Shown here: positions 47,701 through 58,729 of the stretch, piece by piece
Layout: each line of letters begins with the position of its first letter
Position numbering within the stretch: position 1 is the stretch's first letter
DNA from: Sorghum bicolor
Taxonomy: Eukaryota > Streptophyta > Magnoliopsida > Poales > Poaceae
Length of the DNA: 64,000 bases
Assembly: GCF_000003195.3 (NCBI RefSeq)
Contig: NC_012872.2
Span: forward strand, 52,743,695 to 52,807,694
Direction of reading: 5' to 3'
The notes under the pieces: generated by a model
Told to the model about the DNA's origin: nothing
Database searches by the model: none
Seen by the model: the letters and a program-made list of their open reading frames with translations, nothing else
Program-made: the position numbers and the translations under genes

Positions 47701-50700
47701 AGTCTTTTCTGTTACTATATTTCCCTAATGCACCTTGCAGCTAAGCCATAAACCATTGTCATTTCTTCTCAAATTGATAGTCTCCCTGTCCACTTAACTC
47801 CCCATCAAATTGCACACATGTCCAGATATCCTTAACCACCTTGCTGATAGCTTGATTCAGTTACCAGTGCAACCAAATTGGCATAGGGGAACCTTGAAGC
47901 ATGTACAGCATGTGCAACGACACATTGTTGATCTGGATGCACCGTTTCTGCTTGACCATTCTTTTTTGCTGTTTCATTCAATGCAACCTGACCAGTTGCT
48001 GATGCTGGCTCTGAGGAGCTGAGGTTTGTAGATGAGAGAAGTTGCTTGTATAGCTCCAAAGGTAAGTGGTGGGCAGTGGCCATCCATGATGGCCAATGTA
48101 TTTAAGTCTCCCAGCTGAGGTAGAATGAAGGTGGAATGGTAAAAGAGGGATTTCTTTTTCCCCTGACTAAGAAAACTGAAATGCCTTAGTAAGCATGTGA
48201 GCATTTAGGATGGTACGTTAGCAGCAAAACGAACTGGTAGTGTTAGGGGGGTTATTTGTACTGGAATTTTATTTTGGAAGATTTTTCTTGTTCTGGAATA
48301 CATACTTTTTGGAGATTATTAGATACCATCTTTGATAGTTGAGGATGAAAATTAGACTTTTATGACATTTGACAGGGTTATACATAGTTACATACTATCT
48401 CCTCCCATCAATATTGTATAGTTAACACTATTACTGCCCAAGTTCATTGTATTTGTTGTAAGAAAGATCTTGGTAGAAATGTTTCCTAGCGGAAAAGTTC
48501 ATGTGTATTATTGCCAAGCAGGATTCTCCTGAAGTTCATGCCAATGCTGCGGAAATTCTATGTGCAGTTACTCGGTGTGCACCTCCATCTCTTGCTGCGA
48601 AAATATGCAGTCCAAGGTATTCTAAGTTCTAACTTGGTTGTACTGTCACAAGTTACTCATTCGGGATTTTCTTTTTTTCAAGAAACAATGTACATATCCT
48701 GTAGTGTACTGAAAGGTATGCTCCATGAGTTATAAAGAGGTCTAAAATGCAGTAACTATATATCTGTAGAAGCCTCACCCCATACAAGTGGGCATTTCAT
48801 TGTTTAGTTCCCTTCTCATGACTTGAGTCTTTTTATATTTGTTCTATGAAAATTACAGTTTTGTTGGGAGGTTGTTCCATCATGCTCTTGAAGAATCAAG
48901 ACCCAAATCTGTTCTGGTTCATTCACTGTCAGTGTGCATATCTTTGCTGGATCCGAAAAGACTAGCATCAGCTTCGTATCAAGCATTCAGAAGCAACTTA
49001 ACTCATGGGGCATTGGTCACGGCCAGTCCAGAGACAGTTGACGGTATGCTTGAGAGTCTAGGTGAGTGTTGGATATTTCATGCATATTTATTTGGTTTTG
49101 GACATCTTGCTTCATAATTTATAGGCCTTTACGAAATCATATACTATCTTGCTTTATGATTTCTAGGCCTTAGAAATATATGCTAGACACTGTTTCATAT
49201 TCTATATTTGTTGATTTATTTGTATGACTAACATAAGTTTTTAGGCAACTTGCTGAAGTTATTGGACACTTCGGCTGCTGAAAGCGTGTTGCCAACAACT
49301 TATGGATGTTTACGCCCACCTCTTGGGAAACATCGTCTGAAGGTACAAGATGATGCACTGCTCTTTTACAATTAACCATGGACTTCAGTGACCAAATCTT
49401 ATTGCATAAACTCTTTGTTTCTCATATGAATGGATTTACATGTTACATGTATTCAGTTTTATCTTTTACTTATCTATGCTCACCATAGTTCTGCTATGAT
49501 TTTGTACTTCTTCTGGACATTGTTTTGGGTGAGATGTTGGGTTGGTTCCGTTTTTAGTAGTTTTGGTAAGAAAAAAAAGAGCTTGAGCGCTATTGGAGAT
49601 TTAATGATTTCAAGGTGAGAAGTTTTTTTTTATTGCCTCAACCTTCGAGTACAAGTTGTAGCATCTGAACCCACGCACCAACTCACACCCAGACACACAC
49701 TCTAACACTCACACCCCTAGTGCGTAAGCTAGATCTACAACCTATATGGCTATATCTAAGGCTAAGCATACACGGTTGAGGAATATGACAGTGGTGGTTC
49801 ATCTGTGCGAGGCAACTGAAAATAACGGGGAATAAATACCCTAGGTGAGACACCCGGGCGAGTATCAGCACTCGAACCCGGGTGGGCAGCCTGAGCGCAC
49901 GCTCAGCTGACTGACCCAGCACCAGCTGGTTCTCTCAGGTGAGAAGGTTGATTAGGCCTGCCTGATATCACCTTGTTTAGTTGTTGCCCTGTGCCCACTG
50001 CCCAAGAATTCTTAAATATAAATTTCTTTTTTATTTATGTTTTTTGTGCCTTTTAACTAAAGAAAGATCAGTAGAAGTGCTTGAGTGGTTCTTCAAGAAA
50101 AGCAGTACTGCAAATATTCAATTGAAATTACAGTGATTCACTCCTATCCGATCCACCTTCCTTACCCTCTCTGTCTATGTATGCTTCTTTACTAAGCCTT
50201 GAGCGGTTGAACACTAAAAGAAAAAAGGATCCTTGGATCTCTAAAAAGTAGAAAAGCATGAAGCAAGGAACACAGCTTTATACCTTCATGGAGGCTAAGA
50301 AGGCTCTGTGCCTGATAGCATGGCTTTGAACAATGGAGACTATTGCTGCTGTGGCTCCACGTAGCAGACCCTGGATTTCACTGATGCATACTGAGGTGAC
50401 GGAAAATGTGTTAATGTTTCAACTAAGATCATTTAGGTACACTGAAGATGGTGCTGTCATCTAGCTCAGGTGCTAGATTTTGGCCACCTGGCTCAGCCTA
50501 ATGTGCTTCTGGGAAGATCAAGGCTGCATTAGCATTTGCTTGTCTAGATTACTAAGCAAACATACCTCAAGCGCATCTCGACAGTGTACTGAGTCCTGAC
50601 CATGTATATGGGTGCCTGAACATTTTGACAAAAAAGGCTCATCCAAAATCCATGGCTAGACCTGAGAATGGACTTGGATCATCCAAAATCCAAATGGACT

Positions 50701-53700
50701 CAGCCCGATTTAATTGGATGGATGCTGTTCAGATCCAGATATCCATTGCCACAAGACCCAAAACAACCTGATGCATTTGGATACCAGAAGGAAATATCCA
50801 CAAATCCATTGGACTTCGTTGGACACATTGGTGGCGGCGGCAGTCACTTGTTACCAGGCAGCAGCTGTGTCCACTTGTTGCCACCCTCCTCTGCCCGGCA
50901 GCAGCATCCTCTGGTGGCCGGCATATCATGGCTTCATCACTTTGTTAGGCTGGCACACCTTTACGCCATGCCTTTTTAATCCCTTCCGCCCTCCGCTTCT
51001 CGTCCCCCCACCCCACCTCTGCCCGGCAGCAGCATCCTCTGGCGGCCGGCATATCATGGTACTTGCGCTCCCTCGATTTGGTCCGGCGGCCATGGTTGAG
51101 GAGCAATAGAGGAGGTGGCAGGAGGGCCACTGCCTGTGCGCCAGCAGCTGTGGCTTCTTTGGCAGCCCCAACACGCTGGACCCACACTCCAAGTGCCATG
51201 GTGACCTGAACAAGCAGCAGCCAGCAGGTGTGGCGCCAGAACCTCCCACCCCGTCAACCTTCCAGTCTTCCTCTTCAGCAGGTGCAGTGGTCATGGGGTG
51301 CAGTTGTCGACGCGGTCTCTCCTGAGCTCAACTTTGGCAACGGACTCTGCAGGTGCTGGCAGCTGCTGGAAAGTGCATGTGCCTGACAGGGTTCACGTGC
51401 CATTGTGGTGCCACCTTGTGCGGCGTGCATGTGTGTGCCTTTGGCTTCCAGCCCCCCTGGCCATGACGCCATCGCGTGGCCAACCCTATCGTCATTGGGA
51501 ATTATTTGGATGATTGAGGGACTGGATTGGTTTGGATGTTCTGCACATGCTTGTGGTTCCTTTTGCTTGGCGTCTATCCATGGCATACATGTTTTGTTGG
51601 CATCAAGTGTGAGGCTATCTTCTGCTAGATGACATTTTATTGGTTTTCATCATTTTGTTAATGTTATTGTGCCTCCCATTTTTCCTGTTCATTTGGTGCT
51701 AATCTGGATTTGATCTTGTATTTTTTTCAGATTGTAGAATTCATCTCTGTGCTGCTTACAATTGGAAGTGAGACTGCTGAAAAAGAGCTAATTAGGCAGT
51801 CAGCAATAAAGCGCTCGATTGATTTATTCTTTGAGTAAGTGCGGATATTATATTTTGGAACTCTTTTGTTTCTCTGATCAAAAGCCCCCTTTTTATACTT
51901 TTGTAACACAGGTATCCATATAACAACTTTTTGCACCATCATGTTGAGAATATAATCGTTTCTTGCCTTGAGGGTAAAAGACCTGAAGTTGTTGATCATG
52001 TTCTTCATGAATGTGATATTGTTGGTAAAATTCTTGTTTCAGAAAGGCTTTCATCTTTGTCGATTGAGTCTAATGGGGTAAGTTATCAGTACACTGTAAC
52101 CTTTTTTTTTTACTTTATCCTAGAGGCCTAATTCTTTTTTCCATCTTTTGTGTCTTCTATGCTCAGCCTACTGTTCCCTCTGAAGGGAAAACACCTCCAA
52201 GAATTGGAAATGTTGGTCACATGACGAGAATAGCCAATAAGCTTATTCAGTTGGGCAACAGTAACAACACAATCCAGGCTCACTTATGGGTTAGCTTTCC
52301 TTTGACAAATCTTTTTGCCTTACGGTATCTATGGTTTTCTGCTGACTATTGTGTTTGATTATTTCTTTTGTTTTAATAGGAAAATAATGAGTGGGTTGAA
52401 TGGCAAACAAATGTGCTGGTCAAACGCAATGAAGTGGAGAATGTTTATCATTGGGCTTGTGGGTACGTTCTGTTTTCTTCTTGTATCTTATATCTGCTAT
52501 CCCTTTTGCTTTGTCTAAACATTGCTTTGCTGTGACAGGCGCCCGACATCATTACATGACCGTGGTAGGGACAGTGATGATGATGACTTCCGGGACAGGG
52601 ATTACGATGTGGCAGCTCTTGCTAATAATTTAAGTCAGGCATTTCGTTATGGGATATACAGCAATGATGACATTGAAGAGGTGATAGCTTTTAGAGTAAA
52701 TAGCTTGTTGCTACTGGCATACATGTTTCCCAGTGCCTATTTTTTAATGTATGACATTGTCCTGAGGGGAATAGATTGATTCTCCTGTATCTCATATAAG
52801 CAAGGCCAATGAGTTTTTTTTTTTTTTTTTTGGGGGGGGGGGGGGGGATAGGCTGTATGATGGTGCTAACCATTTGATGTTTGCTTTTGTAATTTTCTCG
52901 TAAATGTAGACATTCTAGAGTACCGCTACATATTAGTGATACATGTTGGTTTTGTCAATGCAGGCACAAGGATCACTTGAACGAGATGATGAGGTAATAC
53001 TTGAGGACGAGCTGTCTTGTTTATTGCTATCCTGCTCATTTTAGTTGTGACATGCAATGTCAAGCTGCAGTTTCCTGAATATGAAAGAATTTGATGCTAT
53101 CAGCTTTTTTATGTAGAAAGGAGAGACATAATTAACCTTTTCTTTTTGTGGCAATTTGGCCATTTTGGATATGAAGTGCAATAAATATGAACTGTCTCAT
53201 GTACAGGATGTGTATTTTGATGATGAATCAGCTGAGGTGGTGATATCTTCTTTGCGACTGGGAGATGACCAGGACGGGTAATTTACTATCTTGAAATGTT
53301 GCCACCCTTAGTTTTTATGTGATAGCTGATAGATTATGCGTCTGTGTGTTTATAAGCAGCTCCCTCTTTACAAATTCAAACTGGTTCACATTTGATGGAG
53401 AGAGAGGCATTGATGACCGTACATCTGCCTCTGTTCCTTCATCATCACCCAATTCTGAGGAGATTTCACCAGAGACCGAGGAAGCTGATGATGGTAAAGT
53501 AATTGGCACTGAGGATGAAATGGAAACAGTATATCTTGGAAATGGTAGTGCTGAGGAGGTAAAAGATGTAGCAGAATGTACTGAACAGGCAAACTGTTGT
53601 ACTGAGGATGAGCGATTGAAAAATACAGAAGGGATGGAGCGGCATCCAGATGCTTCAAATAATGATACCGACATATGCACAAATGAGGCTGCCTCTGCTG

Positions 53701-53978
53701 CAGCAGAATCTTCAGCCCCATCGGTTGAGAAAGCGGCAGAAAAAACAGTAGATGAACCATTGGAGGCAGAAAGAACAGTGGATGAACCGGCAGAATCATC
53801 TTTGGACAGTTCTGTCTCTGTAGCTTTGCCAGCTCCTGTTAATGGTAGTGAGCCTGCCAACTCGGAAGCTTCTTCCGAACAAGTTGCCCATGACACTGAT
53901 GTGCAGCAACCAGTCAAGGAAGCCCCTGCCGAGGATGTTGATGCAAAGAAAACTGATGGAGCCAAAGCAAGCGAGTGA
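43606..53978 (+). CDS. SAPS-domain (SIT4/PP6 phosphatase-associated) protein, 19 exons, 781 aa
   Basis: The exons are 43,606-43,644, 44,489-44,592, 45,210-45,296, 45,374-45,449, 45,565-45,639, 46,142-46,195, 46,483-46,542, 46,620-46,736, 48,522-48,616, 48,859-49,061, 49,245-49,342, 51,731-51,834, 51,912-52,077, 52,167-52,289, 52,380-52,462, 52,539-52,680, 52,964-52,993, 53,207-53,277 and 53,360-53,978. All introns are GT-AG and all phases join into one frame. The protein begins MFWRMTGLSAASPVDTILDK. The SAPS domain covers roughly residues 15-510, with FPFIACEIFTCEID, LLSGYFSKVV and ENNEWVEW among the recognisable stretches. NSNWFTFDGER follows, as in plant members, then an acidic, low-complexity tail of about 200 residues. 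SAPS proteins are regulatory subunits of SIT4/PP6 phosphatases. Introns 1, 2, 8, 11 and 16 hold repeats or MITEs. Confidence 0.93.
44757..44793. repeat. (AAT)n microsatellite in SAPS intron 2
   Basis: Twelve or so consecutive AAT/ATA triplets run from 44,757 to about 44,793, lying in the intron between exons 2 and 3. It should vary in length between individuals. Confidence 0.9.
44983..45089. mobile_element. Short Stowaway-type MITE in SAPS intron 2, 107 bp
   Basis: The left end is CTACCTCTACTCACTTATAC and the right end CACTGGTGGGAG, with internal complementary GATGTTTTAGACA and TGTCTAAAACATTAC. TA flanks it on both sides (44,981-44,982 and 45,090-45,091). It is a small, folded-hairpin-like element. 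Confidence 0.75.
46785..47140. mobile_element. MITE, three-copy family, copy 3, in SAPS intron 8
   Basis: The interior is nearly the same as copy 2 and the reverse complement of copy 1, including CAATAAACCACATTGTGTAT, GTATGCATGCATAC and CTAGATGGTCTAGTAT. The right end reads AAAAAATGCGTCCTAT, the complement of copy 2's left end (AGGATGCATTTTTC). It keeps the internal segment missing from copy 2. Confidence 0.75.
47421..47665. mobile_element. Stowaway-type MITE in SAPS intron 8, about 245 bp
   Basis: The left end CTCCCTCCTTCCCGGAATG follows a TA and continues ATAAGCATAC. The right end has the complement TATGCTTATTGTTTTGGGA and CAGAG. The right TA has mutated, so the last bases are approximate. 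Confidence 0.7.
49623..49936 (-). mobile_element. tRNA-derived SINE in SAPS intron 11, 314 bp
   Basis: On the minus strand it begins GAGAGAACCAGCTGGTGCTG, has a box-B-like CCGGGTTCGAGTGC, and ends in an A-rich tail (a T run at 49,623-49,630 on the plus strand). A perfect 10-bp duplication AGGTGAGAAG flanks it at 49,613-49,622 and 49,937-49,946. It is unrelated in sequence to the 121-bp SINE at 31,554. Confidence 0.85.
49947..51720. other. Body of SAPS intron 11: degraded repeats, no gene
   Basis: This intron (49,343-51,730) is the gene's longest. Besides the SINE it holds a GC-rich stretch (about 50,820-51,500) with a direct duplication of about 43 bp, CTCTGCCCGGCAGCAGCATC and onward, at 50,889 and 51,017. 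A GGATCATCCAAAATCCA-like segment is repeated near 50,637 and 50,676. Open frames on both strands show no domain. It is probably a decayed transposon or captured fragment. Confidence 0.5.
52814..52847. repeat. T18G16 homopolymer junction in SAPS intron 16
   Basis: Eighteen T (52,814-52,831) are followed directly by sixteen G (52,832-52,847). A G run this long can form a four-stranded structure in the transcript and is hard to sequence, so the true length may differ. Confidence 0.85.
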
Positions 53979-54793
53979 ATTAGCAACATGTTGGACTTAG
54001 CTGATCAGAGCAATTACTTGTGAACTGAAACTCTGTAGAGTGTAGCCTGGGCATTGATCTTGCTTCATGTGTGCTCAGCTGCCACAGGATAGTCTGAAGC
54101 AAACTGCTGTACAATAAGCAAGTGATTGTTCTGCCATCAACCGTGGCATATCACTGTACAAATGACCACCATTGACTAACGCACGTAAGTCGCCTTGTCT
54201 GAAACTGGTCATTTTCTTTGAAATTCACCCTCCAGTTCATGTGCTTTGGTGGCGGTCTTAATGGCATGGTATATGATACCTGAAAGAACATTCTTTGGTT
54301 GGCACTGGTTTTGGCTACTTAGTCTTCTGTTGCTTTAGGTTAACTTTGGAACTGTAATATGAGATGTGATGTTATTTCTAGTCTAGCTATTGTTGTAATT
54401 TTTTCGGACTCTACATGTGTCAGTTCGACTTGAACATGTTATTTTTTTATAAAGATTCGTTACTGTATTTGAAGACTTCTCTTGATCGACGGCTCCTCGT
54501 TTCCATCCCCACGTCCGCTTATCTCTCTCAGTTATAATCGAGAGCGTGGCCGAATTTCTAAGTATTTTAAATTTGAAAACACTTTTTGTCGCATACTTTT
54601 GGCATCATTGTTTTTAAATGATTGGCAATGAATTCCGTCTTTCAGTTAAAAGATGAGAGCATATTCAAGAGTTCCTAAGTTCTTTCCAAAACCATAGTGT
54701 TTTAGCTTGTCAAAACGCATTGGGAGGAATAAATAAGATCATCTTCAATAGTTTATATAAGATAATTTTACATTAAGAATCCTATACTATTTT
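53979..54793. other. SAPS 3' untranslated region and spacer
   Basis: AT-rich sequence with several AATAAG/AATATG-like signals after the stop at 53,976-53,978. No gene is seen before the Harbinger element starts at 54,794. Confidence 0.5.
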
Positions 54794-55085
54794 GGCCTGG
54801 TTTAGTTCGTAGAAAATTTTGGCCCAAGGCAAAAATTTCGGCCTTTTGGCCTTTTGCAACTAAACGGCCTGCCGAAACATTTGGCTTGCTACTGTTCATT
54901 TAAAATTTCGGCCTGCTACCGCCGCCGCTGCGAACCGCATAAAAGCCTGCTGCCGGCCGCCATTTGCAACCCTAGCCGCTCCCGCACCCGCAGGCAAACC
55001 CTAGCCGCTCGCTCTCCCGCACCCGCAGCCAAACCCTAGGCGGTCCCGATCCGTCGCTCCCCTTTCCCCCCGAGACCTCGTGGCC

Positions 55086-56735
55086 ATGGATCCCCACCAC
55101 GGAAGCGGCTACGATGCCGACGGCGTCGACGAGGACCGCGACGCCATCTTCCCCCACGGCGACTCGGCTTGGTTTGAACCCGGTCGAGGCCCCCTGCATC
55201 CGAGGAAGGCGGCTCCAGCCACCTGACTATACCGGTTAGGGTTGGACTCCTTGGATCTGAACAGCGGCGGCCGTTGGACCGGCGGCGGCGCGTACCCCGA
55301 CTACCTTGCTGGGTTCAACGAGGTGCCTCCCACGGCACCTCGTCCGATCTGCGTCCCTGTAAGGCCGATGACACAGGCCGGATCTGGGATGTCCCCTCCA
55401 TGGAGTCATCCGCATGCGGCCCCCACCTGTGTGACCATTGGAGGCGCATTCAGCCCGCCTCGGCCTCCTCGACATCCGGGTGTCTCCGCGGACCTCGGAG
55501 GCTCGTTCTGGCCTTGTGCACCAACGCAGTCACCGAACCCGCCTGCTCGCCGTGGGAGGAACCGCAGCCAGCGTACACGCCGGTCCTCTTCGGACGTTGT
55601 CGACGACTCTGAAGCCGGTTGTCTACGAGTAAGACTACTTCCTTTCTTCGTATTTACCATAGCATACAAACATTTGTTAGGTCACGGTCTAGTTCATGTT
55701 GTGCCAACTGCATTCTTTATGCAATGTCAATGCTTGCATTTGTTTTTAATAATCATTTAGACGCACAAAGACAAGACAAACTGGTCTGCAAGGAACACAA
55801 AAATATTCTGTGAGATTTGGTGCCAGTAGATTGCAACTGGAAACTGTGTCTGGGGGTCATGAGTAAGACTGGATGGAGGGACCTTGTCCAGAGGTACCAA
55901 GCTGCCACTAGATTGCTCCATGACAGAGATCAGATAGCAAGTAGGATTAGGCAGCTCAAAGCGCAGTGGCAGTTCTGTAACCGTCTACGCTACGACTCTA
56001 GCTTAGGATGTCGCCAAGATGGCTCTGTAGATGCAGACGATGACTGGTGGGAAACAAATACAAAGGTGCATTCGTCAAAAATGTTGTTTCCTAATTTGCC
56101 AACATAGTTCCTGCAACCGTGCTTACCTAGCTGTTCTCTTCTTGCAGGATCACTTAGACTGGAAGAAATTCAGGGACGGTTTGCCTGAGTACCTGGACGA
56201 AATGGACACGATGTTCACAGGGAACACCGTCGATGGGACAACCGCTTTCTGTGCTGGTCAGCCATACTCTTTTGTGGCCGATGCAGGAAGCTGTGATGAG
56301 GAGCCTATAGATGACCCCGAGTACCAGGTGACACTGCCCAGCATGCAGACGACGAGAGGCACCAGTCCAAGCAGTGGAGCCAAGAGAGCCAGCAGCACGA
56401 GCACGACGGCCACAAGCCCCAACAAGAAGCCCAGGAGCCCTGCTGCCAGGGTGGTCGACACAAACATGCAGGCGCACAACGACATAGCGGCACGCAAGAT
56501 CAACTTGATGCAGAACATGTTGGAGTTCAAGAAAGAGACTCGCCAAGCTTCGCAGTACATGATAGAGCTGGTTACTTAGATAGCTTATGACATGGGTGTA
56601 TCTGCTAAGACCCCTACTCTCTTCCGAGGGTTGTACAGGGTCATCTAGAGTGATGCTGAGATGAAGTTCTTCCTCAGACTTGACCATGAAGAAAGGCTGG
56701 CCCTCCTCCAGCAAGCTGCCGGGGTGGACAACTAG
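55086..56735 (+). pseudogene. Harbinger ORF1, Myb/SANT-like protein, broken
   Basis: The frame starts MDPHHGSGYDADGVDEDRD at 55,086, is stopped by TGA at 55,224, and resumes in the same frame. A GTAAGA near 55,628 and an acceptor before 55,760 give a likely intron. After it, THKDKTNWSARNTKIFCEI begins the Myb/SANT-like DNA-binding region, which contains a TAG and a frameshift before MSKTGWRDLVQRYQAATRL. A second intron (about 56,066-56,147) leads to a Ser/Thr/Lys-rich tail, PNKKPRSPAARV. Two further in-frame TAGs (56,577 and 56,646) precede a conserved-looking end, LDHEERLALLQQAAG. In active elements this protein helps the transposase bind DNA. Confidence 0.75.
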
Positions 56736-57089
56736 AGCCCGTCCCTTTCTTTCAGTTTTATTTTGAAGATCATGTAGTAATGGCGTAGTACGAACTGAGT
56801 TTGTCTAATTTACTGGTGTGTAATTGTCTTTAATTCGAACTATGTTTGTGATGTCAGTTGTGTGAACTATTTGAATGTAATAAGCTTTGTTGACTATCAA
56901 TGAAGGTGGCCATTTGCAGTAAGTTTTGCATGCATGAGGATGAACTGGCATGTGTTAGTGAAACTACATTACAATCTCACTGCATAACAGTGTGGTTGAT
57001 GACTGAGGAAACTGATTATTTGTGTACACAGGAAGAGCTCCTTTCAGCACCTTCCAACATCTTGGAAGACTAATGATGACACCATCGAC

Positions 57090-58335
57090 ATGATGTTCAA
57101 TGACCTGGCTGAGTCTGATGATGATGATGCATACTTTCAAGGTATGTATGAGTATGCCTTGCACATAGACAAGCATTTGACTAGGAGTGAGTACAGGAAA
57201 CCAGCATTGACTGGATTGGAATGGGTTTACACCAAGCTGGGTGATAGGAAGCAATGCTACAACATGTTTAGGATGAACCCAACTATGTTCTATAGGCTGC
57301 ATGACGTGTTGGTAGAGTCTTATGGCCTGAAGTCTACGACTAAGTCGAGCTCAATAGAGGCGCTAGGGATGTTCCTTTGGATGGTAGGTGCACCTCAATC
57401 TGTTAGACAAGCTGAGGATAGATTTGAGAGGTCAATGGCAACTGTGTCAGCCATGTTCCACAAAGTTTTGAAGTGTCTTGTCCAGCTAGCAGCAGACATT
57501 ATAAAGCCTGCTGATCCAGAATTTAGAACAATGCATCCTAAATTACAGCAGCCTAGGTTCCATCCATACTTTAAGGACTGCATAGGGGCTATAGATGGCA
57601 CCCATGTTCCTTGCGTCGTGCCACAAGACAAGTTTATGCAGCACTTGTGCCGCAAGGGCATGACCACACAAAATGTCCTGGCTTGTTGCGACTTCGACAT
57701 GAGGTTCACTTTTGTCCTTGCTGGATGGCCCGGGTCTGCACATGACATGAGAGTATTCAGGGATGCAACGACACGCTTCGGGCATGCGTTCCCTCATCCG
57801 CCAAACAGGTTCGTATTTGCATTTAATTCATTCAGTTGTCATTAGTTGTTGAAGTTGGAGATACTCAGGTGGTGTTGCAATGCTGCAGGAAAATATTACC
57901 TGGTGGACTCGGGGTATGCTAACCGACCTGGTTACCTAGCTCCGTACAAGGGAACAAAGTATCATCTGCAGGAGTACAGCGAGGGGCCCCAACCAGAAGG
58001 TAAAGAGAAAACCTTCAATTATGCACATTCATCACTGAGGAATGTGATTGAAAGGTGTGGAGTGCTCAAAATGAAGTGGCGTATTTTTACGTGAAATTCC
58101 TTCATATGCAACCCATAACCAAAGCCAAATCATAGTAGCTTGTTGTGCTCTACACAATTTCATTAGGACAAGTGGTATCCAGGATAGACACTTTGCTAGG
58201 TGTGACAATGATGAGAACTTTGTGCCCCAAGAAGCATATGAAGACCAGCCTGAAGCAGAGGTTGTGCCTGATGAGTCCGAGCTTATGAATGCATTTCGTA
58301 ACTCCATGGCCTTGGCTTTGGTCAACCGTGCCTGA
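57090..58335 (+). pseudogene. Harbinger DDE transposase, broken
   Basis: The first part (57,090-57,808) reads MMFNDLAESDDDDAYFQ through FHPYFKDCIGAIDGTHV (first catalytic Asp) and LAGWPGSAHDMRVFRD (second Asp). A likely intron runs from 57,809 to about 57,888, although the reading phase across it is off by one base. The second part has YYLVDSGYANRPGYLAPYKG and SSLRNVIERC (catalytic Glu), where a Phe usual in the family is missing. One extra T in the run at 58,083-58,087 then shifts the frame. Correct reading resumes as REIPSYATHNQSQIIVACC and ends at the TGA at 58,333. All three catalytic residues survive, so inactivation is recent or mild. Confidence 0.85.
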
Positions 58336-58729
58336 CAGTTTTGTTATTGTCTTGGCACTTGTATTTGTAATTCTGCAGTTTTGGTTTCAGTGATTGAATG
58401 TGGATAGATTTATTGATGATTACAGGTGATTTGTTGTTGTAAATGTGTGAGGACAGCAACTGTTTGAATAATGTAGACATTGTGTTGAATAAATGTTATG
58501 TGAAAGTTTTTTGATTGGAGATGAATGCAGTAATGTCATTTGCAACATATGTTACATGGTTTTGCATGTGCATGCAACAATTTGCATGAGGCACATTAAT
58601 GCTCACGCAAAAAAATTTGCCAACTGAACAGCACAACCAAAAAATTTTGGATGTCAGGTTTTTGGGCACCAATCATTAGGTGTTAGCTTTTTGGACTAAC
58701 CCAAAAATTTTTGTGAACTAAACAAGGCC

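Larger units (their letters stand above)
54794..58729 (+). mobile_element. PIF/Harbinger transposon, 3,936 bp, degenerate
   Basis: The left end GGCCTGGTTTAGTTCGTAG and the right end (complement GGCCTTGTTTAGTTCAC) are terminal inverted repeats, with TTT on both sides (54,791-54,793 and 58,730-58,732) as a 3-bp duplication. Inside are the two genes typical of this superfamily in the same orientation: a Myb/SANT-like protein and a DDE transposase. Both are broken, so the copy is not autonomous now. Its ends match the Tourist MITE at 31,815-32,046. Confidence 0.9.

Noticed and set aside
53315..53989. 224-codon minus-strand frame
   Set aside because: Antisense to the last SAPS exon. The serine-rich translation mirrors the acidic tail on the other strand.
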